64,000 nucleotides of DNA from Aved-18 sp964606665 (GTDB taxonomy: Bacteria; Cyanobacteriota; Vampirovibrionia; Obscuribacterales; Obscuribacteraceae): contig CAZSHS010000002.1 in the NCBI GenBank assembly GCA_964606665.1, positions 62,001 to 126,000 of the forward strand, read 5' to 3'. This document shows, piece after piece, positions 56,601 through 64,000 of this stretch; position 1 is the first letter of the stretch, and each line of letters starts with the position of its first letter. The position numbers were made by a program, and so were the translations under genes. The notes beneath the pieces are model-generated. The model did not search any database. It worked only from the letters and a program-made list of their open reading frames with translations, and had not been told where the DNA came from.

Positions 56601-57516
56601 GGGTAATTTTGCCCAGGCACGACAAGCCTATGACAATGGCTTTAGAATTGGCGGCAAAGCGAAAGCAGACAACTTATATTTCCTTGGAATGCTTGATGAA
56701 ACAGACGGTAATGGCGCTAAAGCCATCACCACTTATCAAAGGTATTTGCAAAACGCACCAACCGGTCAGTATAAAGCCGCTGCCCAAGGGCGTATCGATG
56801 CACTGAAAGCAAACGTAAACGCTGTTCAAAAAATTCAAACCAAAGCCGAACAAGAAAAATCAGCTTCGATGCAACAGGCTTATACAGATGCCGTTAATCT
56901 GCAACAAGCTGGAAAATATGATGAAGCGGAGAAAAAATATCAAGAAGGAATTGCTGCTGCACCAAATGAACCATCTCTTTATTATGGCTTAGGTACTAAT
57001 TATCAAGCCAAAGGCGACATGGAAAACGCTTTGAAAAATTACGAAAAAGCAGTTGCACTTGCGCCTGGAGAAAAAACATACATCGATACTTTGCGCGACG
57101 CAAAATTGGCTGTTAATCAAGCTAAAGCAGCGCCTCTACTTGAATCAGCTTATAAGAAACAGACTGCCACTCCACCCGATTATCCCGGTGCCATTGCCGA
57201 TTATCTTGGAGCTTTGCGCATCGCTGACGATCCTGGTACTCACTTTAATTTGGGTACTGCCTATCAGGGTAAAGGTGACAATACCCAAGCCTTGCAAGAG
57301 TATTCCAAGGCTATACAAGGCGATGGTAAAAACGCCGACTACTACTATTATCGCGCCACCGTATATGAAGCGCTGCAACAACTTCCGGCAGCCAAAGGCG
57401 ATTACGCAAAATACTTGCAATTGGCTCCTACAGGACAAAACGCTGCCGACGCCAAAGAGCGTATCAAACTCTTGGGTGGAGCCGCGACTACTAAGCCACC
57501 AGTTCGTAGAAGATAG
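53680..57516 (+). CDS. Giant exported TPR protein with ~220-residue super-repeats
   Basis: About 1278 residues. The TTG at 53680 follows GGAGG (53664-53668); a GTG at 53650 is an alternative. The signal peptide is MASAKSAQASYLVALLC…QPAYA. The rest is TPR (for example YEMARSNLSIAYNNYGLSQQG, AIYVNMGSAYQAKKDYDNAM). From ~550 a larger unit of 219-223 residues is repeated four times, each ending in Y..YL..AP.G…AK.R..AL. The boundary APG/APT motifs end at 55440, 56097, 56763 and 57432. It ends in the basic PPVRRR. It would form a long super-helix outside the cytoplasm, perhaps a surface or periplasmic scaffold. No enzyme domain is visible. Confidence 0.82.
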   Translation: MASAKSAQASYLVALLCLMEITGSPLAVALLVSPGQPAYAQGTSSSVINLNNEGVNALNKGNYALAIQKLEEAVRQDPTYEMARSNLSIAYNNYGLSQQGNPSQAIKMFHKALILDAKNVTTQHNLEGIIRMMSRDPNNFKDRVDLGDAARKSGDDFAGAIVEYKAALALKDDAPTHEKLGDVLRVQGKIDQAVTEYQAATRSQDSAGLEVKIGQAFQAKKDVASAIKAYARALTLNPNDSDVLDALVAGWDAAIKANPTAPENHIGMGQALQYRGDFAQAQEEYKQAIRFSRGNNPIAQDLLAKLPLVMKKAEVDKHINLGVDLQAKNLYDQAIEEYKLALQADPNNAVIYVNMGSAYQAKKDYDNAMDCYQKGLRIDPQNKGAMEGLQTCNKHKEEQRIVTLNKEADSLFKAGKFDEALARFQELLKKDQNDPAIHFNIGAALEGKKDLDGAIDEYRLAVKLDPKSKAYADALSSALDDKVAPVIKQALAAHQAKNYTEAINLYNQALAIRPDSPDNDELWYNMGAAQYSKEDYRAAQLSYEKAYKLDPKGRVDDLYYIGTILEHYGNGGDAVASYKNYLAQAPGGSNAAAAKARVAALSKNITDTIKIKSESQLATEKDAADAYNAAVKLQESKQFDQAIAKYQEAIAKNDKEVDYVYSLGTAYQAKDDYDNAMLWYQKAKAMDPKADYIDKAMASVYQDQAGPLVEQAVAKQTAGDMKAAIGLYQQAVKLVPNNARVWTNLGICFQETDAFDQARNAYQKAYDLDSKNEIGNLYLLGAIDENSGQGAKAKGEYATYVQKAPGGQYYQLAKARLDALTKNANDTQKLASSSDRANSASATTAYEAGVNAQKASDFDEAIKQYTAASKAMPKEPAYAYALGTAYQGKGDYDNAVASYKQALAISNNAQLTEQVKNAMESAIGQKVAPLIDDANKAYGAADYQTAAAKYQEALAIQPNNADAYTFLAASYQFMGNFAQARQAYDNGFRIGGKAKADNLYFLGMLDETDGNGAKAITTYQRYLQNAPTGQYKAAAQGRIDALKANVNAVQKIQTKAEQEKSASMQQAYTDAVNLQQAGKYDEAEKKYQEGIAAAPNEPSLYYGLGTNYQAKGDMENALKNYEKAVALAPGEKTYIDTLRDAKLAVNQAKAAPLLESAYKKQTATPPDYPGAIADYLGALRIADDPGTHFNLGTAYQGKGDNTQALQEYSKAIQGDGKNADYYYYRATVYEALQQLPAAKGDYAKYLQLAPTGQNAADAKERIKLLGGAATTKPPVRRR

Positions 57517-57523
57517 TTAACGA

Positions 57524-58324
<801 letters not shown>

Positions 58325-58333
58325 AGTTACCTA

Positions 58334-58615
58334 TTAGTAGGGATTTTTACCATTGGGGATTGCTCCGCCATAAACATCCTTAGGTGGTCTTGCAGCGTCT
58401 GCTGCTTGATTCGCTGGCAGGTCCGGATCGTGGACTTCATCAGACGGGTCGTCACCTTTGGGGTCTGGACTATAAGGATACCTGTTTGAAGGATACTTTT
58501 GAGCGACGATATATACATTTGAATTAGAAGAGTTGTCGAAGCTATAGCTAGACAATTCCATTTGCGAGGGAATTAGGCTCAGAGTGCTGCTCAAAGCTAA
58601 AAGACACGTTATCAT
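58334..58615 (-). CDS. Small secreted protein of unknown function
   Basis: Not recognised. The ATG at 58615 has GGAGG 9 bases before; a GTG at 58624 is also possible. 93 residues: a short hydrophobic lead (CLLALSSTLSLIPSQ) followed by an Asn/Ser-rich and Pro/Asp-rich chain (SNSNVYIVAQKYPSN, PDPKGDDPSDEVHDPDLP, PPKDVYGG). No helix or motif beyond the lead. It is probably exported. It is the first gene of the two-gene unit with lgt. Confidence 0.52.
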   Translation of the reverse strand: MITCLLALSSTLSLIPSQMELSSYSFDNSSNSNVYIVAQKYPSNRYPYSPDPKGDDPSDEVHDPDLPANQAADAARPPKDVYGGAIPNGKNPY

Positions 58616-58716
58616 TATATCCACCCTCCACGGAAGAATTGCTCAGGGGCGCCAATCATGCCAAGTGCGATCTTAAGTGCGTTTGATAGATTAGACTAAT
58701 TAAACGGAGTTTATTT

Positions 58717-60216
58717 ATGGCAAAAACCAAGTCTCGCTGGCTTTGTCAGGAATGCGGATTCGAATCGAGCGGCTATCTAGGCAAGTGCACAGATTGCGGC
58801 GCCTGGGGAACGGTGGTGGAAGAAATGGCACTTGCACCAGCGGCCGGAATAAGAGGCGCAAGCGTGTTGAATACTAGCAAATCGCTTTTAAGCGAACCTT
58901 TGTCTTTGCTAGAAGACGTTGATTTTGGCGACGCCCAAAGACTGCCTACCTCTATAAATGATGTAGATGAAGTACTTGGCGGCGGACTTGTGCCAGGGGG
59001 AGTAATCTTAATTTCGGGCGAGCCAGGCATTGGCAAATCGACACTTTTGTTGCAACTTGCAGGAGCCTTATCTAAATCAAAATCAAACAAGGTCTTGTAT
59101 TTTGCAAGCGAAGAATCAAAAGGGCAGGTCAAACTTCGTGCCGAGCGTCTTGGTTTTGGTAATGCCCAGATTTATTTAGACGGCTCGCACAATACCCAAG
59201 AAATAGCGCAAAAGCTCACTGATGCCAAAGCACAAGTAGCAATTATTGATAGTATTCAGTCCATTTATCATCCTCAAATTTCAAGCGCATCAGGCTCAGT
59301 AAGCCAGGTCCGAGAGTCTGCCCAGCTAATAATAGACACCGCAAAAGAAGCAAGCACAAGTGTCATTCTAGTGGGACACGTCACCAAGGATGGTTCTATT
59401 GCAGGACCAAGGGTGCTTGAGCACATGGTAGATGTAGTCTTGATTTTCGAAGGTGATCGCACACGTCGCTTGCGTGTACTTCGAACTATAAAAAATAGAT
59501 TTGGCTCTACTCAAGTCTCTGCAATTTTCACTATGACAGAGGAAGGCTTAAAAACAGTCGACAATCCATCTGAATTGTTATTAGGCGAGCGCCTAGATTT
59601 AGTCGGTAAAAAACAAGCACCATCTGGCACTGCCATAATTTCAGCCCAGGAAGGTAGACGCAGTCTCTTTTTAGAAGTACAGGCACTCGTTGCCAATTCA
59701 AATGCAGGGGCGAATTCTTCGCCCAAACGCCTTGCCAACGGCTGGGACACAAACAGATTGCTTCAAATAATTGCAGTACTTGAAAAGAAAATGCAGATGA
59801 GTCTTTCTCGAGCAGACGTTTATGTAAACGTGGTGGGCGGTCTTGACTTAAACGATCCAGCAGGTGACTTGGGTGTTTGTATTGCTATTGCGACATCCTA
59901 TATGGACCGCTCACTAGATCCAGGCTCGGTCTTTATTGGCGAAATTGGACTGACTGCAGAAATCAGAGCAGTAGCCGATTTAGAAAAAAGACTACTTGAA
60001 GCGCAAAGGCTTGGCTTCACTCATGTATATGTGCCAAAAACCAATTTGCCATTGAGCAAAAATCCAGGCAAAATGAAAGTTATAGGCGTAGACAACGTCA
60101 AGGATGTTTTCGAACAAGTAATGCCGCATCTTCTAGCCAAAGTAAAAACACCCGCTCCTAATTCAAGCCAGGCGACCATTTCGACCCCGACTTCTACCAC
60201 TTCTAATATGATATGA
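58717..60216 (+). CDS. radA: DNA repair protein RadA/Sms
   Basis: RadA is a RecA-like hexameric helicase that promotes branch migration in recombination repair. The 499 residues include an N-terminal C4 zinc finger (CQECGFESSGYLGKCTDCGAWG), Walker A GEPGIGKSTLL, the RadA-specific KNRFG (IKNRFGSTQVS) and a Lon-like C-terminal domain (VNVVGGLDLNDPAGDLG, GEIGLTAEIRAV). A Thr/Ser-rich tail makes it longer than usual. GGAG 7 bases before the ATG. Its stop overlaps uvrC by ATGA. Confidence 0.96.
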   Translation: MAKTKSRWLCQECGFESSGYLGKCTDCGAWGTVVEEMALAPAAGIRGASVLNTSKSLLSEPLSLLEDVDFGDAQRLPTSINDVDEVLGGGLVPGGVILISGEPGIGKSTLLLQLAGALSKSKSNKVLYFASEESKGQVKLRAERLGFGNAQIYLDGSHNTQEIAQKLTDAKAQVAIIDSIQSIYHPQISSASGSVSQVRESAQLIIDTAKEASTSVILVGHVTKDGSIAGPRVLEHMVDVVLIFEGDRTRRLRVLRTIKNRFGSTQVSAIFTMTEEGLKTVDNPSELLLGERLDLVGKKQAPSGTAIISAQEGRRSLFLEVQALVANSNAGANSSPKRLANGWDTNRLLQIIAVLEKKMQMSLSRADVYVNVVGGLDLNDPAGDLGVCIAIATSYMDRSLDPGSVFIGEIGLTAEIRAVADLEKRLLEAQRLGFTHVYVPKTNLPLSKNPGKMKVIGVDNVKDVFEQVMPHLLAKVKTPAPNSSQATISTPTSTTSNMI

Positions 60217-62141
60217 ACTTGCAAGACAACGATAGCGCAAGCGAAAGTTCAAGTAACACCCAATCTCAGATTCTAAATCAAGTCCGGTCCTTGCCTGACC
60301 AGCCTGGCTGCTATTTATTTCGCAACGCCAAAGGCGAAATTATCTATATAGGCAAAGCGGTCTCGCTCAAATCGCGCGTGCGCTCCTACTGGAACCAGGC
60401 TAGCTGGCGTGAGCGTCCCAAGCTTGCGGTGATGGTCCCCAAAGTAGCCGCGCTTGATACCATTTTAACTAATTCTGAAAAAGAGGCGCTTTTGCTTGAA
60501 GCCACTCTTATTCAAAAACACATGCCACGCTATAACATTGCTCTAAAAGACGATAAGCGTTATCCCTGGCTTGCCATCACCTATGATGTTGCTTATCCAA
60601 GACTGGTAATGATTCGCGACCCAGTTAGATTCAGACATACAAATCCTAAAGCGAAAATTTTTGGACCTTATGTACAGGCATCTGCAATGTGGGAAACAGT
60701 GCGCATATTGCGCAAAGTTTTTCCCATGCGCCAACGCAAGACGCCGTTATTTAAAGACCGTCCATGCATGAATTATCATATTGGTCTTTGTCTTGCACCA
60801 TGTCAAAAACTAATTCAAGAATCTGACTATAACAAAATGACTCATCAAGTCGAAATGTTTTTAGCAGGACGTCAAAAAGAAGTAGTCGAACAGCTTAAGC
60901 TCGATATGGAGAGTGCTTCTGAGAATTTAGAATTCGAGGCGGCAGCAAAATATCGCGACAGATTAAAAGCATTATCTACAGTAATAGAACGTCAACAAGT
61001 CTTTTTTGAGAGTGAAAAAATCAGTTATGACGTCTTTGGAGAAGCGCATACATACACGAATTTATCTGTTTGTCTTATGCGTGTGCGCGAGGGTAAATTA
61101 ATATCTTCTGAGTGTGTAAATATTGCACTCACAGATCAAACCGGATGGGATGAGGCATACGAAAGCTTTATAGATCAATACTATGCAAGTTGCGAAGATA
61201 TTTCTATTCCGCGCGAAGTGATACTAAAACACAAATTGCCAGATGAGCACATGTTGCTCGATTTATTGCAAAGTAAAAGTCAATTTGGAAGAAGCGTGAC
61301 CATTCTAGTTCCACAACGCGGCGACAAAACAAAGCTCATCGAAATGTCCAGTCGAAACGCCAAGATGACGCTTGAAAATGAGATTGCATCAATATCTCGC
61401 GACAATCCAAGTAAGGCCGAAATGGACCCGGTGCTTGCTCAATTAAAGGAAGAATTAGGATTAAAAAACGTCCCGGAACATATTGAATGTTTTGATATAT
61501 CAAATATTCAAGGTACAGACAACGTCGCAAGCATGGTCGTTTTCCAGTATGGAAAACCAGCTAAAGGGATGTATCGCACATTTAAAATAAAGACTGTCGA
61601 AGGCGAACCAAATGACTTTGCCTCAATGAAAGAAGTAGTAAAACGCAGATACACTCGACTGGTAAAAGACCAAAAGCCGCTTCCTGACTTAATAATAATA
61701 GACGGTGGCAAAGGTCAATTGTCTGCGGCGCTTGAGGCACTAAACGAACTTGAACAAGAAGAACCTGTATTCAAGCTGGCTGAGCGAGACATAATTGGTC
61801 TTGCAAAAAAACGCGAAGAAATATTCTTGCCCAATAAAAGCGAGCCAATTTTACTTAGCAGGCGTAATGAAGGATTATTCGTTTTGCAAAAAGCGCGTAA
61901 CGAAGCACACAGATTTGCTCTTACGTTCCATCGCAAATTACGTGCCAAGCGGTCCATAAGCTCGAATATTGACAAACTGAGCGGAGTTGGCAAAGTGAGG
62001 CGAAAATTATTGTTGGATCATTTTGGTAGCTTCGATAAGCTTAAGGAAGCTACACTTGAAGAGCTGATGCAGGTTCCCGGGCTAGGCAAGGTTCAAGCCC
62101 AGTCTATCTTTACAAGCCTGAACAATCCAGCTCAAAACTAG
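60213..62141 (+). CDS. uvrC: Excinuclease ABC subunit C
   Basis: UvrC makes both incisions in nucleotide excision repair. The 642-residue chain has a GIY-YIG 3' nuclease (GCYLFRNAKGEIIYIGKA), a Cys-rich block (CMNYHIGLCLAPC), a UVR motif (ESASENLEFEAAAKYRDRL), the RNase-H-like 5' nuclease (ECFDISNIQGTDNVASMVVF; IIIDGGKGQLSAA; RNEAHRFALTFHR) and a C-terminal helix-hairpin-helix (GVGKVRRKLLLDHFG, VPGLGKVQAQSI). It overlaps radA (ATGA), so both are translated from one message. Together with mfd this window holds two parts of transcription-coupled repair. Confidence 0.97.
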   Translation: MNLQDNDSASESSSNTQSQILNQVRSLPDQPGCYLFRNAKGEIIYIGKAVSLKSRVRSYWNQASWRERPKLAVMVPKVAALDTILTNSEKEALLLEATLIQKHMPRYNIALKDDKRYPWLAITYDVAYPRLVMIRDPVRFRHTNPKAKIFGPYVQASAMWETVRILRKVFPMRQRKTPLFKDRPCMNYHIGLCLAPCQKLIQESDYNKMTHQVEMFLAGRQKEVVEQLKLDMESASENLEFEAAAKYRDRLKALSTVIERQQVFFESEKISYDVFGEAHTYTNLSVCLMRVREGKLISSECVNIALTDQTGWDEAYESFIDQYYASCEDISIPREVILKHKLPDEHMLLDLLQSKSQFGRSVTILVPQRGDKTKLIEMSSRNAKMTLENEIASISRDNPSKAEMDPVLAQLKEELGLKNVPEHIECFDISNIQGTDNVASMVVFQYGKPAKGMYRTFKIKTVEGEPNDFASMKEVVKRRYTRLVKDQKPLPDLIIIDGGKGQLSAALEALNELEQEEPVFKLAERDIIGLAKKREEIFLPNKSEPILLSRRNEGLFVLQKARNEAHRFALTFHRKLRAKRSISSNIDKLSGVGKVRRKLLLDHFGSFDKLKEATLEELMQVPGLGKVQAQSIFTSLNNPAQN

Positions 62142-62157
62142 TGATACAATATTTTGC

Positions 62158-62256
62158 ATGTCTAATTTCTTTAGAAAACATCAGCGCTGGATAGTTCTAG
62201 CCGTTTTGCTTACCTTTCTAGCCAGTTTGCTGCCATCAGTAATGGGCGCGTTTTGA
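62158..62256 (+). CDS. Small single-helix membrane protein overlapping rarA
   Basis: A 32-codon frame reading MSNFFRKHQRW, then a hydrophobic helix IVLAVLLTFLASLLPSVMGA. Basic residues before the helix fit an N-in topology. It fills the uvrC-rarA spacer, and its TGA overlaps the TTG start of rarA, which would couple translation. The ribosome site is weak. FRKHQRW before a helix also resembles the N-terminal anchor of SurA/PpiD-type proteins, here without the rest. It could be a genuine small protein or a chance frame. Confidence 0.45.
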   Translation: MSNFFRKHQRWIVLAVLLTFLASLLPSVMGAF

Positions 62257-63503
62257 AACAACCACTAGCCGATAGAATGCGGCCGCGCAATCTAGAAGAG
62301 TTTGTTGGACAAGAAACTGTTGTAAGCGAAGGCGGAATGCTTTCAGCAATGATCGACACGAAAAAACTGTCGTCCTTTATTTTGTGGGGACCTCCTGGTG
62401 TAGGAAAAACAACCCTTGCAAATATTGTAGCCAATTCGACCAATTGTGACTGGGTGTCATTCTCAGCCGTTGTGTCTGGCATCAAAGAAATCAAAAACGT
62501 TATGATGACTGCCGAAGCCCTGCGCAAAATCGAAAATCGCCAGACCGTATTATTCGTCGACGAAATTCACCGCTTCAACAAAGCTCAGCAAGACGCATTT
62601 CTTCCATATGTAGAAAACGGCACTATCGTTTTAATCGGCGCAACCACAGAGAATCCGTCCTTTGAATTAAACGGTGCTCTTTTGTCTCGAATGAAAGTTT
62701 TCGTTCTGAACGAACTCTCAATCGAAGACGTAGTCTTAATTTTGAAACAAGCTCTAAACGACACCCAGCGTGGGCTTGGTGAAACTAAAGTAAAAGTGGG
62801 CGACGATTTACTTTCGATGCTTGCAAATATGTCTTCAGGAGATGCACGCTCAGCTCTAAATAGTCTAGAGCTAGCCGTCATGCTTGCCGCACGCCAGGAA
62901 AGACAAGAAGTAAACGAAAACGACATCAAGCAAGCCGTGCAAAAGGCGATGCTCAAATATGACAAAGATGGCGAGAATCATTTCAATTTAATTTCTGCCC
63001 TGCACAAATCAATTCGAAATTCAGATGCTGACGCTGCACTTTACTGGCTTGCTCGCATGTTAGAAGCTGGCGAAGACCCAATTTATGTAGCAAGACGCTT
63101 AGTTCGCTTCGCCTCAGAAGACATCGGGCTTGCCTCTCCTCAAGCACTCAGTCAAGCTGTTTCTGCCATGCAAGCTGTTCAATTAGTTGGTATGCCCGAA
63201 GGTAAACTGGCACTCGCTCAAGTTGTAGTTTATATGGCACTTTCTCCCAAATCAAACGCCGTTTATGTGGCATACAATCAAGCTGCCAAAGACGCCAATA
63301 ATACATTCGCCCACCCCGTCCCGCTTCATTTAAGAAACGCACCCACTAAACTTATGAGCGAGATTGGCTACGCTCAAGGCTATAAGTATGCTCATGATTA
63401 TGCTGAAGGCAAAGCCGACATGAAATGCTTGCCTGAAGAGTTGAGTAATCGCAAGTACTACAATCCAACTAAGCGCGGTTTTGAGGGTAAATTGGGCACA
63501 TAA
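62253..63503 (+). CDS. rarA: AAA+ ATPase RarA/MgsA (replication-associated recombination protein A)
   Basis: RarA acts at stalled replication forks, related to clamp-loader ATPases and eukaryotic WRNIP1. The 416 residues have PLADRMRPRNLEEFVGQE at the start, Walker A WGPPGVGKTTLANIVA, Walker B VLFVDEIHRFNKAQQDAFLP, sensor-1 ATTENPSFELNGALLSR, GDARSALNSLE, and the C-terminal tetramerisation part (HKSIRNSDADAALYWLARML; GYKYAHDY). The start is TTG overlapping the stop of the small membrane frame. Co-transcribed with radA and uvrC. Confidence 0.96.
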   Translation: MKQPLADRMRPRNLEEFVGQETVVSEGGMLSAMIDTKKLSSFILWGPPGVGKTTLANIVANSTNCDWVSFSAVVSGIKEIKNVMMTAEALRKIENRQTVLFVDEIHRFNKAQQDAFLPYVENGTIVLIGATTENPSFELNGALLSRMKVFVLNELSIEDVVLILKQALNDTQRGLGETKVKVGDDLLSMLANMSSGDARSALNSLELAVMLAARQERQEVNENDIKQAVQKAMLKYDKDGENHFNLISALHKSIRNSDADAALYWLARMLEAGEDPIYVARRLVRFASEDIGLASPQALSQAVSAMQAVQLVGMPEGKLALAQVVVYMALSPKSNAVYVAYNQAAKDANNTFAHPVPLHLRNAPTKLMSEIGYAQGYKYAHDYAEGKADMKCLPEELSNRKYYNPTKRGFEGKLGT

Positions 63504-63519
63504 TATTTGAGGTTAATCC

Positions 63520-64000
63520 ATGAATATATTTCTGAGACTTCGAATTCTGTTAGCAACCCAAATTTGCTTAGCATCCATTTTGTGTTCTATTTTCGCTTTG
63601 AAGAGCCACATGACAGTTGATGTGCTTACAGCAGAGCCCACAATTAAAACCAAATATGTAAAACAGGCCGATATCCTAAGCGAGTTTGGTCCAGACACAA
63701 AGGCTCGCTGCGACTATAAATTTGTACTTGAGAGCCTAATGGACTACGAGATTTTGGAAGAAGTGAACGAGAACAGCAAGTGTCTCGTTCGACTTAAAAT
63801 TTCTACAGTGCATGCAAGCCTTTCCTTGCCCATAGAAATTTTGTATCCGCCCGCTCCCGATGAGCGCACAAAAGCGCACGAGATGGGACACGCTGCTATT
63901 TGCAAACGAGTGTATAAAAATGCTTCAGCCGCCATCAAAGAAGCCGCAAAGCCTTTACTAGAGCGAGTTTACACCGGGCAAGGAGCAAACAAGGAAGAAG
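63520..64000 (+). CDS. Exported HExxH protein, possibly DUF922-like peptidase (3' end beyond window)
   Basis: The frame starts at ATG 63520 (GAGG 63509-63512) and is open to the last base, 160 codons. A hydrophobic N-terminus (ILLATQICLASILCSIFAL) is the signal or anchor. The mature part has EILEEVNENSKCLVRLKIST and, at residues 120-124, HEMGH in KAHEMGHAAICKRVYKNA, an HExxH zinc site followed by a basic helix, as in DUF922-type secreted proteases. The family call is tentative because the chain is cut. It is 16 bases after rarA on the same strand. Confidence 0.6.
   Translation, partial: MNIFLRLRILLATQICLASILCSIFALKSHMTVDVLTAEPTIKTKYVKQADILSEFGPDTKARCDYKFVLESLMDYEILEEVNENSKCLVRLKISTVHASLSLPIEILYPPAPDERTKAHEMGHAAICKRVYKNASAAIKEAAKPLLERVYTGQGANKEE

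Overview
The window looks like a chromosomal contig from a non-photosynthetic member of the cyanobacterial phylum (Vampirovibrionia/Melainabacteria). The best guess is an Obscuribacter-like organism. This is inference from gene content and style: moderately AT-rich DNA, many TPR proteins, a DUF4388 protein, an L21-L27-MurE block, an MqnD-type menaquinone gene, and a diderm-style envelope set (lipoprotein signals, Lgt, a MurE with the meso-Dap motif). No database was consulted. Two runs of N (7766-7865 and 42401-42410) are scaffold gaps. Each interrupts a gene and spoils the frame across it.

Layout. 1-1134: end of rplK, then rplA. 1160-3558: a TadE-like pseudopilin, a CbpA-type J-protein and an FKBP lipoprotein. 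3828-14140: the most unusual part, four same-strand, tightly packed genes for secreted or polytopic membrane proteins that are paralogs of one another (two of type A, two of type B). They have a VirB6/TrbL-like hydrophobic core and increasingly elaborate low-complexity arms. A terminator follows at about 14175. 14368-23708: a metzincin-TPR protease, a small secreted protein, an orphan OmpR-type regulator, mqnD, a pair of small PH-like membrane proteins, a TPR protein and three unknown proteins. 23717-28333 (minus): rplU-rpmA-murE-DUF4388-FAD dehydrogenase, with a good promoter before rplU.

28528-36268 (mostly plus): peroxiredoxin, thioredoxin-like protein, hemL, comF (minus), a PLP-lyase-like protein, prs, an MBL hydrolase and a Ser/Gly repeat secreted protein. 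Two very GC-rich palindromes lie between hemL and comF. 36373-46529 (minus): mfd, SurA-like foldase(s), a TPR protein, a DUF4184-endonuclease/phosphatase fusion, thpR and a TauE/SafE permease in one closely spaced run, followed by a beta-propeller protein. 46626-57516 (plus): TPR protein, mnmA, peptidoglycan amidase, a glycosidase-like barrel protein, long-form hpf and a giant TPR protein built from ~220-residue super-repeats. 57524-64000: lgt (minus), then radA-uvrC-(small membrane peptide)-rarA and the start of a secreted HExxH protein.

Functional themes are ribosome and stress (L1, L11, L21, L27, HPF, CbpA), DNA repair (Mfd, RadA, UvrC, RarA), envelope building and protein export (MurE, Lgt, amidase, FKBP and SurA-type foldases, TadE, the VirB6-like cluster), and TPR scaffolds. 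Several starts are corrected below on the basis of Shine-Dalgarno placement and signal peptides. TTG starts are frequent. No tRNA, rRNA, CRISPR array or insertion sequence was seen, and no stretch over 300 bases lacks a gene.
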